NCBI GenBank assembly: GCA_019059635.1
Contig: JAGVRJ010000010.1
Location: 374,501-438,500 of the forward strand
DNA: 64,000 nt
Reading direction: 5' to 3'
From: Proales similis
Lineage: Eukaryota; Rotifera; Eurotatoria; Ploima; Proalidae
Shown here: in pieces, positions 22,001-33,965 of the stretch
How the letters are laid out: every line of letters begins with the position of its first letter
Position numbering within the stretch: position 1 is the stretch's first letter
Made by a program: the position numbers and the translations under genes
Notes under the pieces: model-generated
Seen by the model: the letters and a program-made list of their open reading frames with translations, nothing else
The model's database searches: none
Told to the model about the DNA's origin: nothing

Positions 22001-24212
22001 TCTCAGACCAAATTCCTTTTGCTTACAAGTGCTCTTGCACCTTTTTTCGTTCGTTTAATTGTTCAACAAGCACGATCGTGCGGTCCGTGGAGAAGCGCAA
22101 AGAGATTTGCACTCGGCAAATATTTCTGTCTTGTTTGCAGAGCGCACGTCCCCTCTTTTTCATTGAATAGCTGCTCCACTCGAGTCGATTCGCTCGCTCT
22201 TTCTTATTCACTTTCCTCGGTCTGTGTGTGTGAAGTTCTTTAGTCAAACGGACAGGCAGACCCCAGGACAACAATATCAACAATGCGGTTAAGTGCGTGT
22301 TAAAACCGCAATTTCACGGCCAAGAAGAATTCTCCCGCCTTTATTAACCAACTCGTTGGCCGCCTTTTCTCTGAAAATCGGCTGAGGCCGTGTCATCCGT
22401 GCGACAGGGGCCACGTCAGTGCGAGCAGCATTAATCACTATGAGCCGAATTCTTCTTCTTCGCAAGTCATTTTATTTTTAGAGCGCAGGCGTTAGTCGTC
22501 CGATCGGTTGAGCAAGCAGGCAGGCCATTTACATTTGGCAAGATCGAATGTTAATTGATTTATTTTTACAACGGCCTTGCCTCTCTCCTTTGTGAGCTCG
22601 GGCCGATTGGCATTTCAAATTTATTAACATTTGACCGTCAGAACTTTATTTATTTGCGTTCACCTGACTTTAAACATTGCGGACGCAGCAGCTATTGACG
22701 AGCGATCATTTCTGATGAACTCCAATAAAACAGGCAGCGATCGCTTGTTGTTGATCGCCATCGCAGATAATAGCGATCTATAAGCAGCTTTAATAAATGT
22801 CTACGCGCGCACGCTCCTCGACACCCAGCGCGAGCCACTCAAAATCAGCTCTTCAGCTCTCGTTTTCCTTTTTTTTTATTTTGTTTGTTTGACGCTCTGG
22901 ATAGCTTGTATTTAAAGGCTTGTCGATTGCTCGCTTGCCCTAATCTCGCGCGCTGCGTGGGATTACCAAGAGTTGCTTAAATGCATGACTAGCGAGCCTA
23001 GACGCTGAATTTTTATGCAATGCACGCGATCATCTCTCAGGTGTTGCTTGGCTCACACTCGCGCCCGCACACACAGTGGCCATTCAGTCTTTAGACAACG
23101 TTCTTCTGGTCTTTTCACTCGTTCTCAAATGAATTTAATTAGTTTGCTTACAATTACGCGGATGGACGAGTGTCAGGCGAGGCGAAATAGCGTCCGGAAG
23201 AGCGTTGGGTGGCCGGTGGCCCTTTAAACGTCATCCTGCCCATTAAACCAGGGCGTATCCTATCTGGCCCATCGATCTCCCTCTCTCTGCCTCTGTCTTC
23301 TTAATTTTATTTTTATTTTCAAACGGCTTCGAGTTAAAACCGCTGTTTGGACTTAGCAAAGACCACGAAGGTCGAGCAGAGAAGCGAACACAGTAATAGA
23401 ACGAAAGGGAGAGAGAGAGGGAGAGAAGCTTTGAGTAGGTTCCGCCCTAATCGAGGCAATCGGCCAATCACAAGCGGGCCATATTTTTCTTCTTCTTCAT
23501 TTGAATAGTTCTCTCTCTCTCTCTCTCCGAATGACCCAGTACTAGTGGCCTGCTCTGAGGAGAGCGAGTGGTCGACACTGCATGTCTATTTTTCAATAAT
23601 CGTCTTGTTGTTTGAGCACTTCTTTACATTTTCTCTCTCTCGCTCTCATCATATTCAAAATCATCATCATTGTGGTTTTATTAATTTCTTTCTAATTGAT
23701 CGGTTTAGAAACACATCGGGCCCCCGTCTAGAGCACAGCATGCCCTTGCCGAGCATATTGATCTCAGGTAAGCGCAGCCGTCTAAAAGGAATCTCAGAGA
23801 TTGTCGCCGTTTTCAACTCTGCAATTACCCATGTTCGCCTCTCTCATCTGCCGCGCTCAAGTTTTTTATGTGCGCCTTCACAACTCGCCTTATCTTGCTC
23901 GTAAAAAACATGTTATTCAACGGGCACACATTAACATGCACGATAAAGCATCCAGTGCCCATAAATAATAAATCTGACGGTCACTCAAACGGTTCGGACC
24001 GTCACAGGCGCCTGTCTGTCCGGTTCCTGTCTCTCTGCGTGATCACTCCTCAGCAGATAAGAAGACGGCAATAAAACCGCAGCTTGGTCCGTTTAGATTT
24101 CAGCCTTTTTTTTTATTACACTTGCCGAGTCAGCTAAATTGAGCAAAAAAACAAACGGCGACAATCAGGAAGCGAACTTAACGAAGCGACCAATTCTCGT
24201 TTAGAACACCTA

Positions 24213-27200
24213 ATGAGCTCAAATTTCTGTTTGCTAGTCATTCTCCTCGGCCTTGTCGGTGCCGCCGAGCTCGAGTGGAGCGTCAGACCGCCGCCTTATA
24301 TGCAAGCCAAAGAAGGAGAGGATGTTACTCTGCCGTGCTCATTCAGCCGCTCGAACGACTCTCGCTTCGTCATTTGGTACCGCGACGGCATGAGCCAGAA
24401 CGTGGTCGCACTCAACGACAAAGTCGCCAACCCCAACTCCAACTATCAAATTCAAGGCCATTACAATTTAAGAATAAACAACTTGTCCAGAGCCGACACT
24501 GGTCTCTACACCTGTCAACTGTTTCAGTCACAAGAGCTGTTTGCCAGCGTCAACCTGACCGTGCTCGGTAAGTGATTGCTTCTTTTTTTTATTCGATTCG
24601 TTTTAGTAGTTGTTGGCACCTTTCAAAGTCGCCAATTGGCGCTCTTTGAGTATTTTCGTCTTTCATGAGCCGATCAGGCAAATGCGCCTTCAGGGCTTAC
24701 ATTTCACTTATCATGTTTTTCGCGCCCATGTCAGCACTCAGATAGACACAAAGAGGGAGAGAGAAAGAGAGTGAGTGGCATTTGGCTCTATTCTCAGCGT
24801 TGACGCTTGCGTGCTCTGACATGTCTTAATCGCTGTCATCGTGGCGGCGCTCATCATCTTAGTTCAAAAGTTAGTCGATCAATTGACCGGCCTGAGTGGA
24901 GAGATGGAGAAACTTTCAACTCGTTGACCAAGCAGTCGCTCATTCATTTAGTTTACATTCGTGCTGGGCAGTTTAGATTCAAGGGCTTCAGTTAATAGAT
25001 TGTTTTAATGGCAACAAACTGTTTGGGCTTCAAAACTAATTAAGTTGGCGCATTGTTCGAACAGAAGCGCACTTGTTCGCCTTTGTTTGAATTCATACAA
25101 GTAATGGGAGCGGTGCAGCGGATTTTACATGATTTCGCTTCGCTCTTAGAGCTTAAGGCCTCATCTGCCTGAATAGAGGGCCGAATAAACAAAGCGAGCG
25201 CGCACACACGCACACATTCGCCAAGTTGAGTGCTTAAGGTAAACGAGCGTGGTCACGTACTCGGGACAAGAGCCGCGTGTGTGTCACCCTCTGTTTCAGC
25301 TTTGTTTTCGCTTCCGATTACGGGCCACTGCCGGCCAGTTGCGATGCCATCGGTGACGACGGTCGCACCACCGCTAATAATTACTGCACACCTTGGCCCG
25401 AGAATCGAGTTGCGCAATATGCTCGTGGTCATTTTCACAGCTCTAACAGCTCGGCAACTTTTGCCAATCGAACGTGCAGCCGAACCCCTAATTACGCAGA
25501 CCAGCTTCCTCCTAATCTCTCAGGCGATCGCCGCTTTAATCGCTCGAGCGGCAATTATATATTGATTAGCATCTACAGGTCTTGCGTGGTGTCAAATTCC
25601 TGACCAACTGCCTTCCCCTCGGTCCCTCCCCTGGACGCTCGCCCGTTTATCGTTCGCTTTCTTCTCTTCGTGTTTGCTCTGCTGATCAACACCTATTTCA
25701 ATTTTTGCGTCTTCTTTTTTTCAAGTACCGCCCAAGTATGTCGAGCTGAACATCAAGCCAAGCGATGCTCGTCTTGTCGAAGGCCAAATTGTTTCACTCG
25801 AATGCTGCACAAACGCAGACGCCAATCCGACTCCCAGTTTCGAGTGGACGCGAACCACTGGCCAAGACGCCCAATCGACCAGGACCTTTCTGAATCATTC
25901 AGTCGGAGTTAAAGACGAGCTGAATCTGTGCTCCAGCTTGCAGCTCGAGCTCACCAGACTTGACAATGACTACAAGTACACGTGTTCGGTCGTGAGCCGA
26001 TCAACCAATCGAACTCTTACCGAGTCGCAAACGATGCTGGTCGAATGTAAGCAGTCTCGTTTTTTGCCGACTCTCACTGGTCCGTCATCTAAATCTGGCA
26101 TTCTTGCAGACAAGCCGAGCGCGCGAGTGCACCTAAACAAGCTGGCTCATTTGAGCACTAGAGTGAGCACAATCGAGGACGCCAATGTGCATCTGCTGTG
26201 CAACGCCAGCGCCAAACCGCCCGTCCATAACTACCAATGGTACTTCAACGGTCGGCCCCTTCACGGTAAGCAGCGCAAGGAACCGCTTCCGGTCGACTGT
26301 CAACTAAAACAAAATCGCCCAAATAGGAAAACAGAATCCGACTCTATCGCTGGCCCGCATTAGCCCAGGCCAGGCGGGACTGTACGAATGCGAAGCGGAG
26401 AATCGGCACGGCAAAGACCGAGCGGCCATTGAATTGAATGTCAAATGTAATGCTTGCCTCCAAAAGTTGTTTCTAAATTACCGAATGGCTCACACTTCGG
26501 CCTGTAGACGTTCGCTTGAGGGCTGGAAACGAGTCGGCGATCGACTTGGCCCATCGAACCGATGCCATCTACTTGCGTGCGCTCGAGAACTCAACCGACA
26601 TGCTTGTGTGTCAGTACGAGTCCAACGAGCCTGTTCAAGCGCCCGTGTGGTACTACGCCGATCGGCTCGGGATAGGTGCTCAGGCCTCGCGCCTTTACGA
26701 CGCATTGGAGAGCAGTGAAAACCGCACTCGTCTCTCACTTCTAAATGTGCGCCAACTGGCACCAAAGCACACCGGCTATTACCAATGTGCACTTGACGTC
26801 ACGCTCGTGGACGATTTGGGCCAGAAGCTGCACTTTAAACAGAACGTGACCTATTTCCTCCAAGTGCAATGTGAGTATATCCACTCGCCCAAGTCAATTG
26901 TGGCCGAGAGTGACTTGAGCGTTTTTAAATACAGACACGCCGATTGTGAACAGCGAGCACGAGTTGAAGTTTGCGAGAAAATACGACAAGGTAGAGCTGT
27001 CCTGCGAGATTAGATCCAATCCGCGCTCGATTGTCTCGTGGCGTTACGCAGACACCGAAATTCAGAGCAGCTACAAGTACAACATTTCAAACAAAGAATT
27101 CGAGCAAATCGGATCGAAACTGCAGGAGAGCGGAGAACGAGTGCATCACTATCGTTCGACTTTGGTGATCAATTCAGTGTCAAGCTTCGATTTCGGCGTC

Positions 27201-29103
27201 TATTCGTGTCAAGCCGACAATATAATCGGACGGAGGTCAGCTTCAATCGAGCTGCTCCGCAAGCGTGAGTCCAACACTTGTTCATTTCGCTCCCTTTTCA
27301 GCGTTGATAACCAATTTGATGAACAGAAAGGCCACAAAAGCCGCAGTTCTTTCAGGCCGAAGAAGTCGGCTCGAGCAGTGTTAAGCTTAGCTGGCGCGCT
27401 GGCTCCAACGGCGGCGAGCCGAGCACCTACACAATTAACGTGAACGGCACTCTTAACCTAAGCACGCTGATTGAAACGGACTCGGATCCGGCCAGAGGCT
27501 CTTCCTACCGGGAAATAGTCATCCGAGGTAAATTTCGCTTTGGCGATTCACAATTAAACTCGTGCGGATTCCTAATTGGCTGATGGCCAGGCCTCAAGCC
27601 CCAAGAGACATACGAGCTTCGTCTATTTTCAATCAACTCAATGGGCGCCAGTCAAATGAGCGATTTAGTGCGCTTTTCAACCAAGAAGCCGGCCACAGAG
27701 GCCAGCGCACTTCCCAGGATTCAAACGGCCGAGTTTAGCGAGATTCGCGAGGCCATATGCTTTGAGCTGGGACCGGCCGCCGAGCTCTTTCAAGAGCCCG
27801 CCATGCAGAACCTTATCGTCAAACTTGAAATCCGCCGCCAGCCTTGGAGCAATTCGGTGCTCAACAGCTCGTCTCTAGTTGTCTTCAGGCCGCCGCCGCC
27901 GAGCAAGACCTATTTGATAAGTCTTCGTCATTTGAAATTTGGCCAAAACTGTGTACTCTACTCTCAGCTGGTCGAGTTGGACGCGCATCTGCACAATGTG
28001 AGCGCGGGCATTCAAAAGCTGAAAGCAAACAATCGAGAGTCGAGGCGAATATTCTACCTCGACCCGGACGAGAGTCTAAATTCGAGTGCGGCAAGGGACG
28101 ACGAGCTCGAATGGCAACGCCCGCTCGAGAGCAGTTTCGGCCAATTCAAAAAGTTGAATCAAGTCAACATTTCAATCTGCTTTCTAAACGATTCTAGCCA
28201 ATGTGCCAAGAGCACGCCCGTTCGAGGTAAACGATCGAAGAACTGCTGAGCTAGCGTCCTAATTTTCAGTTTGACTTTTAAAGACTACGACGCAGACTTT
28301 TCGGCGTACATCACATTGATCGCGGTCGGCTGCTCGACCATACTCATATTCGTCATCCTGTTCATTCTTAGTCTTTGCTGCTGTTGTTGCCGTGGCAAGA
28401 ATGACAACAAAAACAAAGACTTGAGCAAGAAGCTCGTCATAAAAAGTTTCCCCATTGCCTCGAGCCATCATCCAGGTAAGCACCCACACCCACTGGGTCC
28501 ATTTCTTTGCCTCTTTATCTTTCTAGACTCAGTTTTATTACTGAACCTGGTCTAAACTTCGTTTTTCGTTTTTTTTCTAGTCTACGAATACACAGACGGC
28601 AAGCTATCTCAACAGCAGATATTAACCGATTCTCACGCCACACACAGCGCCAGTAGCAGCAGCAGTGCAGGCAGCGCTCATTACATCCGCGGCTATTTGA
28701 ACACGCACGTAGAGCACGGCATATACAGTACGGCCAAGTTGGCGGCCAATTCCTCCTCAATGGGAACCGTAGAGTCGGACGTTTCTTCGTCCGGCTCGAC
28801 TGAAAATCGAGGCCACCCGACCACCAGCGGTAAGGATCACCCCGCTTTCCTATTCTGAATGCGAAAATCTAAATTTGAATTCAAGGTGACGCCTTCTCCT
28901 CTGCAGTTTCGTCCTCGTTCGCCATCTTATCAAACCGACCATCAGTGCAGCCCAAACACGGCGCGTTCGTCTGCCACAGTTTCTCTGCATTAAACGCTCG
29001 AAACGATGGACAGTCGACAATCGGCCGACGCGACGAATGCAGCGAATATTCTACTCCGAACAGCAGTGGCAATCGAAAACTTGTCTACGAGGTCATAGTC
29101 TAG
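24213..29103 (+). CDS. Sidestep-like Ig-superfamily transmembrane receptor
   Basis: Cell-surface adhesion/guidance protein; Drosophila Sidestep proteins are ligands of Beat-family Ig proteins in motor axon guidance. Eleven exons: 24213-24567, 25726-26046, 26110-26265, 26327-26446, 26508-26870, 26935-27264, 27327-27527, 27591-28226, 28284-28475, 28581-28829, 28886-29103, total 1,046 aa. All ten introns are phase 1, typical of Ig-module genes. Order: signal peptide (1-18); Ig1, V-like, with VTLPCSF, WYRDG and YTCQL (to about 118); Ig2 (119-225); Ig3 (226-317, split by an intron); Ig4 (318-438); Ig5 (439-548); FN3 (549-650); an Asn-glycosylation-rich juxtamembrane region (650-830); one transmembrane helix followed by CCCCC, a likely palmitoylation site; and a 180-aa Ser-rich cytoplasmic tail ending YEVIV, a class II PDZ-ligand form. 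The family call rests on domain order and Ig1 motifs; the exact paralogue is unknown. Confidence 0.87.
24568..25725 (+). other. 1.16-kb first intron of the Sidestep-like gene
   Basis: GTAAGT donor, and a TTTTTTTCAAG acceptor. It is about twenty times longer than the other introns of this gene. The splice joins Ig1 to Ig2 through a VPPKYVEL-type linker without loss of frame, so no exon need lie inside, although open frames of about 110 codons occur near 25230-25600. Confidence 0.75.
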
Positions 29104-30079
29104 GCCCTTGACCGCCCTGCAACACACTCGTCATTTATTTACGACTTCAATTATTCTCATATTCTCATTCGTGTAGATAAGTGCGTGCTGCTCCTCCTGC
29201 TGTTGTAACGAGCTTTAATTTCACTTTCGTTTCTTTTTTTTATTTCTATTTGTTTGAATGTAAAGAAAAAGATATTTGAGGCCAAATGCAGTTTTTTGAA
29301 AAATTCTGAAAAATTAATCTCACGCCAAAGCGGCAAAAAAGACGTACAAGACCAATTGTCTGGAACGTGCCCGAAACGTGATTCAGCCAGAAGGCGCCTT
29401 CTTGGCCTAGACACGCAAAGCGATCGAGCTCGGCTCAACATGGAACAGAAAGAGAGAAGAGAAGAAGGGAGCGAAACGAATCTCATGCTCTTTAGGTGGT
29501 CTCTCTTATCTGCTCAAAGGCGGCGCGCTTTAAAGGTGAACGGTGTTAGCTAACTTTGGCCGGGGTTTATTGCTTTAAAAAGTTTCAAGCAGCTTTAAAA
29601 AGGCAATTCATGACTTTATCATTCGTCCGCATTGTATCTGAATGAGAGAGCATGAGGCACATTCACTCGCTTATATAACCCGAGTTGAACTCACCCAAGC
29701 TGGTTCACGTTGCAGCTGATAGCAAAGCAACCTTTCACAGGCTCAGACACCAGCTTCATCACGGTGGCCGCATTCTCTACTCGTCCATCAGCTTGTAGCT
29801 CAACATTTTTTAAATCATCTGGGTATTCATTACTCTGCGCCATTATGACCCAGTGTCCTTGGCGAACTTTAGCTGCGCATTTCTCGTTTCATCTGGCATT
29901 TGCGATCGTTTAACAGCTTAATTCGGGCCTAGTTCATTTTCGTCTAAAATTTCAATTGTTTCGTAACGTCCTGAGCTCCCATATTCTAGACCGCGTTCAG
30001 TTTGAATTTCTCCTTTCAGCCCAGTCTTTTTCGCTTTATTTTAGTCGGCAGCAGCAGACAACGTAGACATTGCATAAAA
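29104..30079 (+). other. Intergenic gap
   Basis: About 1 kb holding the receptor's 3' UTR and the laccase promoter and leader. Strong acceptor-like sites (TTTCTCCTTTCAG ending 30019 and TTTATTTTAG ending 30044) lie before the laccase ATG, suggesting a spliced 5' UTR. No gene is seen; frames near 29254-29553 have no support. Confidence 0.5.
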
Positions 30080-32455
30080 ATGTTTCGCTTGCTGCACTGG
30101 ACCATTGCTGTTTTGCTTTTTGAGCTCGCCTATTCACTACATCTGAATGGTAAACGCGCTTGTTATTCTGTGTCGATTCAAGTTGAACCAAAACTTGCTT
30201 TGTCTTTACATCAACCGTCGATAGACTACAGACAACATCCATGCATGCGAGAATGCAACAATCAAACCAAGCCGCTCGAGTGCGAGTATTATTGGCAAGT
30301 AGAGTGGTACTCAGTGCTGAGCAAGGCTTGTCACCAGTGTCCCTCGGACGCAGTCGACTGCCATCAGCCGCACTGTGTGACCGCCAATGGCGTCGAGCGC
30401 AGTGTGATGGTTGTGAACCGCATGCTGCCCGGCCCTCAGATCCGAGTCTGTCACAACGACATCATCACCGTGTTTGTTCATAACAACTTGCACATGACCG
30501 AAGCGATCACAATTCACTGGTAAGCAGAGGTTTGCCGAAATGAACAAGCAAAACGAGACTGAGTTTGCGTTTGAAAAGGCACGGCCTCTTGCAGAGGGAG
30601 ACACCTTACATGGACGGCGTGAACATGATCACTCAGTGTCCCATTCTGTCGCACACCAATTTCGAATACAGGTAAGCAAATAGAGGCAACTTCTAAAACT
30701 TGTCAAGAATCACAAGCCAGATGCGCAGATTCAAAGCGAATAAAGTGGGAACTCACTTTTGGCATTCGCATTCCGGTCTGCAGCGGGCCGACGGAGTATT
30801 CGGGCCGTTAATTGTTCGCGAATATGAAGAAAGCGAGCCACATCGAGACTTGTACGACTACGACCTTGCTGAACATGTGATTACAGTTAACGACTGGATC
30901 AACGAGCCGATGATCTCCAAGTTCGCCTCTCATCACCACAACGACGGCGATAATAAGCCCAAAACGGTCCTGATCAATGGAAAGGCCTATTCGCATTCTC
31001 TGTTCGGCGCGAATGTCAGCACCCCACGCCAAGTATTCCAAGTCGAAGCGGGCAACAGATATCGCTTTCGCTTGATAAACGCTGGCGTCCTCTATTGTCC
31101 TCTGGAGCTGTCGATCGACGGACACCGACTCGAAGTGATCGCTTCGGACGGAGCTGCTCTCGAGCCTCGTACTGTCGATTCGCTTGTAATTTACTCTGGC
31201 GAGCGATACGACTTTGTGCTCGAAGCCGATCAGCCAGAAGGCGACTATTGGGTTCGTGTCAAAGGCTGGGCGGACTGTTCGGTGTTCAAGGCCTACCAGA
31301 CGGCCGTTTTGTCTTATGGAGCCAAATCAGAGTTGGCCACTCAGCCGGAGCCGTTCAATTATCAAACCATGGACCGAGCTGGACTGGTAAGTTGGAAAGA
31401 CGACTCACCACAACTTGGTCTAATTCCATACTCAATAGCAACTGAACCCATGGAACAAGTTTATTAATTCGAGCACAGCTGATCGCTACCTGCAGATTGA
31501 CGAGCTGCGCGCCATTGCCGACACTCACGCTCAAGATTTGTATTCTAAAATAAACACCAGCAACGTGAAGCAGTTTTACCTGGCGATGGACTTTAACAAA
31601 GTCGACAACTTGGAATTTTACAATGAACATCTCTACTCACTGGACCAAGTGAACCAATCGTCGAGGAACTTGCTGTTCACGCCTCAGATAAACAACATTT
31701 CGCTCACAATGCCCTCGACGCCGCTCCTCTACAACTGGGATCGAGTGGCCAAGGTCAGTTGTTTGCCCTCTTTTCGTCATCTTTCTCCTTGTCAGGCAGT
31801 CAATTTGAAGGAGAAAATTTGCAATCACCTGCATCGAGACCACATTTGTCCGGACCGAGACCGACACTGTGTGTGCATTTACACTCTCGAGTTCAATTTG
31901 GGTGATGTCGTCGAGCTTGTTTTTGTCGACGAAGGTTTCACATTTCAGTCCAACCATCCAATGGTGAGTTTATCTGCTCAATTCTTGCAGTGCGACAAAC
32001 TAAAGAATCTTTGCTAGCATCTTCACGGCCATTCGTTTGCCGTGCTGGGCATCGAAAAGCTGAAGCGTTCAATTCATTTGGACGAGATAAAAGAGCTCGA
32101 CCAGAAAGGGCTGCTTAAGCGCAATTTCGATCGGCCGCCAATCAAGGACACGGTCACGGTTCCTGTCGGCGGCTACACAATCGTTCGATTTGTGGCCGAT
32201 AATCCGGGCACGTGGTTCCTCCACTGCCATTTGGACTTTCATTCCGAAGTCGGCATGGGCCTTTTGCTTAGAACCGGTGAGAAAAGTGACCTGCCGCTTC
32301 CGCCTGCCAACTGGCCCCAGTGTGGCGATTTTCTAATCGACAGAAGCATAAGTCTTCCGCTCGGCTCTTCAAACAGCGCGACAAACTTTGACTTTTCAAA
32401 ATTTACCCTTCTTTATTCAATCTTAATATTTATTTGTTACGCACTTTTTCAATAA
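30080..32455 (+). CDS. Arthropod-type laccase (multicopper oxidase)
   Basis: Secreted or surface-bound copper enzyme that oxidises phenols with reduction of oxygen to water; in insects laccase 2 tans cuticle and other paralogues act in gut and blood. Exons: 30080-30519, 30579-30671, 30729-31386, 31439-31753, 31796-31963, 32018-32455 (703 aa). Intron 31754-31795 is only 42 nt and open in frame; reading through it gives 717 aa. A signal peptide (MFRLLHWTIAVLLF) precedes the arthropod Cys-rich N-terminal segment (HPCMREC, ACHQCP, CHQPHC). All four copper motifs are intact: HWHG, HFWHSH, HPMHLHGH (split by an intron between M and H) and HCHLDFH. The last 20 residues are hydrophobic after a short Ser/Asn stretch, suggesting a GPI signal or tail anchor. 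The stop lies 31 bases from the stop of LACTB2 on the other strand. The paralogue number is not assignable. Confidence 0.94.
32429..32434 (-). terminator. Candidate LACTB2 poly(A) signal inside laccase coding DNA
   Basis: TTTATT on the plus strand reads AATAAA on the minus strand, 53 bases past the LACTB2 stop. A second copy is at 32412-32417. Both lie within the last laccase exon. Confidence 0.55.
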
Positions 32456-32480
32456 TTTAGGGTCAAATTTTAGACCTAAA

Positions 32481-32486
32481 AATAAA
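32481..32486 (+). terminator. Laccase poly(A) signal AATAAA, abutting the LACTB2 stop
   Basis: The only AATAAA after the laccase stop. It ends one base before the complement of the LACTB2 stop codon (32487-32489), so cleavage 10-30 bases downstream would fall inside LACTB2 coding sequence. Confidence 0.7.
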
Positions 32487-33682
32487 TTAACTTGTTTTAG
32501 AGGAAGACGTTTGAGTGGTCGGCGTCGGTTTACTTTGCGTTTGAAATGCGCCATTTATGTTGGTCCGAATGTTCTTTAAATTAGAATAAGCCAAGTTAAT
32601 GAAAAACTTGTGAAGGTCAACTAGCTCACCCACAAGACCTTGTTTGAGCAGCGAGCTCAAATGATTTGTCACATTTACACAGGCGGCCGGCACCAGGTCC
32701 TCGTTTAAACCCTTTTTTTTAAAGGAGCTCATGAATCAAGCAATTGAACGGTTCGAAAGGCTAAACGGGTCTATCACCACATAAACGATGCGCACGATCT
32801 CTTCTGCGTCAAGGCTCTCGTTCTGGTTTGATTTGAGTGCGGCCAGTATTTGCTCGTTGCGTTTATTCCTGTGCGCGATGTATTCTTCGATCCGCTCGAC
32901 TCCGTTTGTAATAACGGGCCCATGACCAGGATAGATCACGGACGGCGTGAAGCTCAGAATGCGTCTCAGTGAGTTCATGTAGTCGTGAAGGTCCTCGAAC
33001 TCGGTGGTGGTCTCGCCGAGAATGCAGTCGCCCGAGAATATGGCGTTCTCCTCTTCCAAATAGAGACTCAAATGGTCTTTTGAATGGCCGGGCGTGAACA
33101 GGGCTCTTTTAGCCAAATGAATCTGCCAATTATTCAGGATTAAAGCAAATGGATTTCGGCTGACTTGAGTGTAGCTCCTTCGACTTTAAGCACATGCTCG
33201 TCCTCGATAAAGTTGTATTTGGTCAGCTGATCGTGCTCTGGCTCTTCTTTGAGCGGATATTTGCTGACAGGAATCTTCTGGCCAGGCATTGACCTAAGAA
33301 TGGGCTGAACACCTTGACGGATGTGAGCATCACTTCCGGACCAGTTGATTGCATTGCATTCACCTTCAGAGTGGTCCCAGTGCCAATGGGTGACCAGAAT
33401 CTCCGCTATTCGAGCCCCTCTCTGCCTCAGCTCCGAGTTCAACAGTTCGACGTATTGGCTTATGTTCGGACCGCCCGAAGAGTCGATCAAGATGCGTCTT
33501 GGCATTTGTTTGAGCGAGCCTGGCCGTTAAATACAGTAGCCCCTGGACACTTACTTGTCGCCCGTGCCCACCAGATACGTGTTTGTGCCCTGGAGAGTCA
33601 TAGTGCCCGGATTGCAGCCCAATATGCGAACAACCCGCTGCGAGAGCTGCTGCACCAACGGCATCGACGTAAGAGTGCTCAT
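32487..33682 (-). CDS. LACTB2: LACTB2-like metallo-beta-lactamase-fold endoribonuclease
   Basis: Human LACTB2 is a mitochondrial single-strand endoribonuclease of the metallo-beta-lactamase superfamily. Exons on the minus strand: 33682-33555, 33497-33165, 33105-32778, 32711-32487, giving 337 aa (human 288). The N-terminal part has the family sequence [21 protein letters not shown], and exon 2 opens with RILID. Zinc ligands are all visible: THWHWDH (HxHxDH), the His of TPGHSKDH, the Asp of FSGDCILGE and the His of [22 protein letters not shown] and [11 protein letters not shown] are nearly identical to the human protein as I recall it. The C-terminal exon is diverged and carries a Thr/Ser/Gln-rich tail. 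The exon 3 end could also be three bases shorter. It shares its 3' end with laccase and lies 283 bases downstream of Rpt4 on the same strand. Confidence 0.93.
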
Positions 33683-33965
33683 TTTTTTGGGCCTTTTTTT
33701 TTCAAGAAATTATTGGCCAGTGCCGTTGGTTTTTTTTATCAGCCTCTTTATCAGCTGGATTAAAAAAAAAGCAGGGAAATGTTCTTTAAATTGAGTAAAA
33801 TTCGTTTATGTTTTTGTTTTTTTAGTGTGTCGATTAGTAGTAAGCAGATTAAAGCGAATTGGAGGCAAAGGGATCAATTCGAAATATTGGACCATTCGTT
33901 GAGCTCTTCGATTGGTTTTAAACTGTTTAGATTCATGAGAAGGATTGCTTTGTATGTGCACCGGT

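Larger units (their letters stand above)
17351..24212. other. 6.9-kb gene-free block upstream of the Sidestep-like gene
   Basis: No gene is supported on either strand; open frames are short, repetitive or lack an ATG. It holds the ALDH poly(A) signal at its left edge, a long GA microsatellite (18934-19000), an ATC-type trinucleotide run near 19244-19266, CT-rich tracts (near 18340, 20420, 23510) and a diverged AGTC/AGCC array near 20168-20215. The last 30 bases contain an acceptor-like AG (24203-24204) eight bases before the receptor's ATG. In a region of otherwise tight spacing, a block this size beside a neural guidance gene is most simply read as cis-regulatory DNA plus a 5' UTR intron. 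Confidence 0.55.

Noticed and set aside
25230-25603. Open frames of about 110 codons inside the first Sidestep-like intron
   Set aside because: Ig1 and Ig2 join in frame without them, and no Ig or other motif is present.
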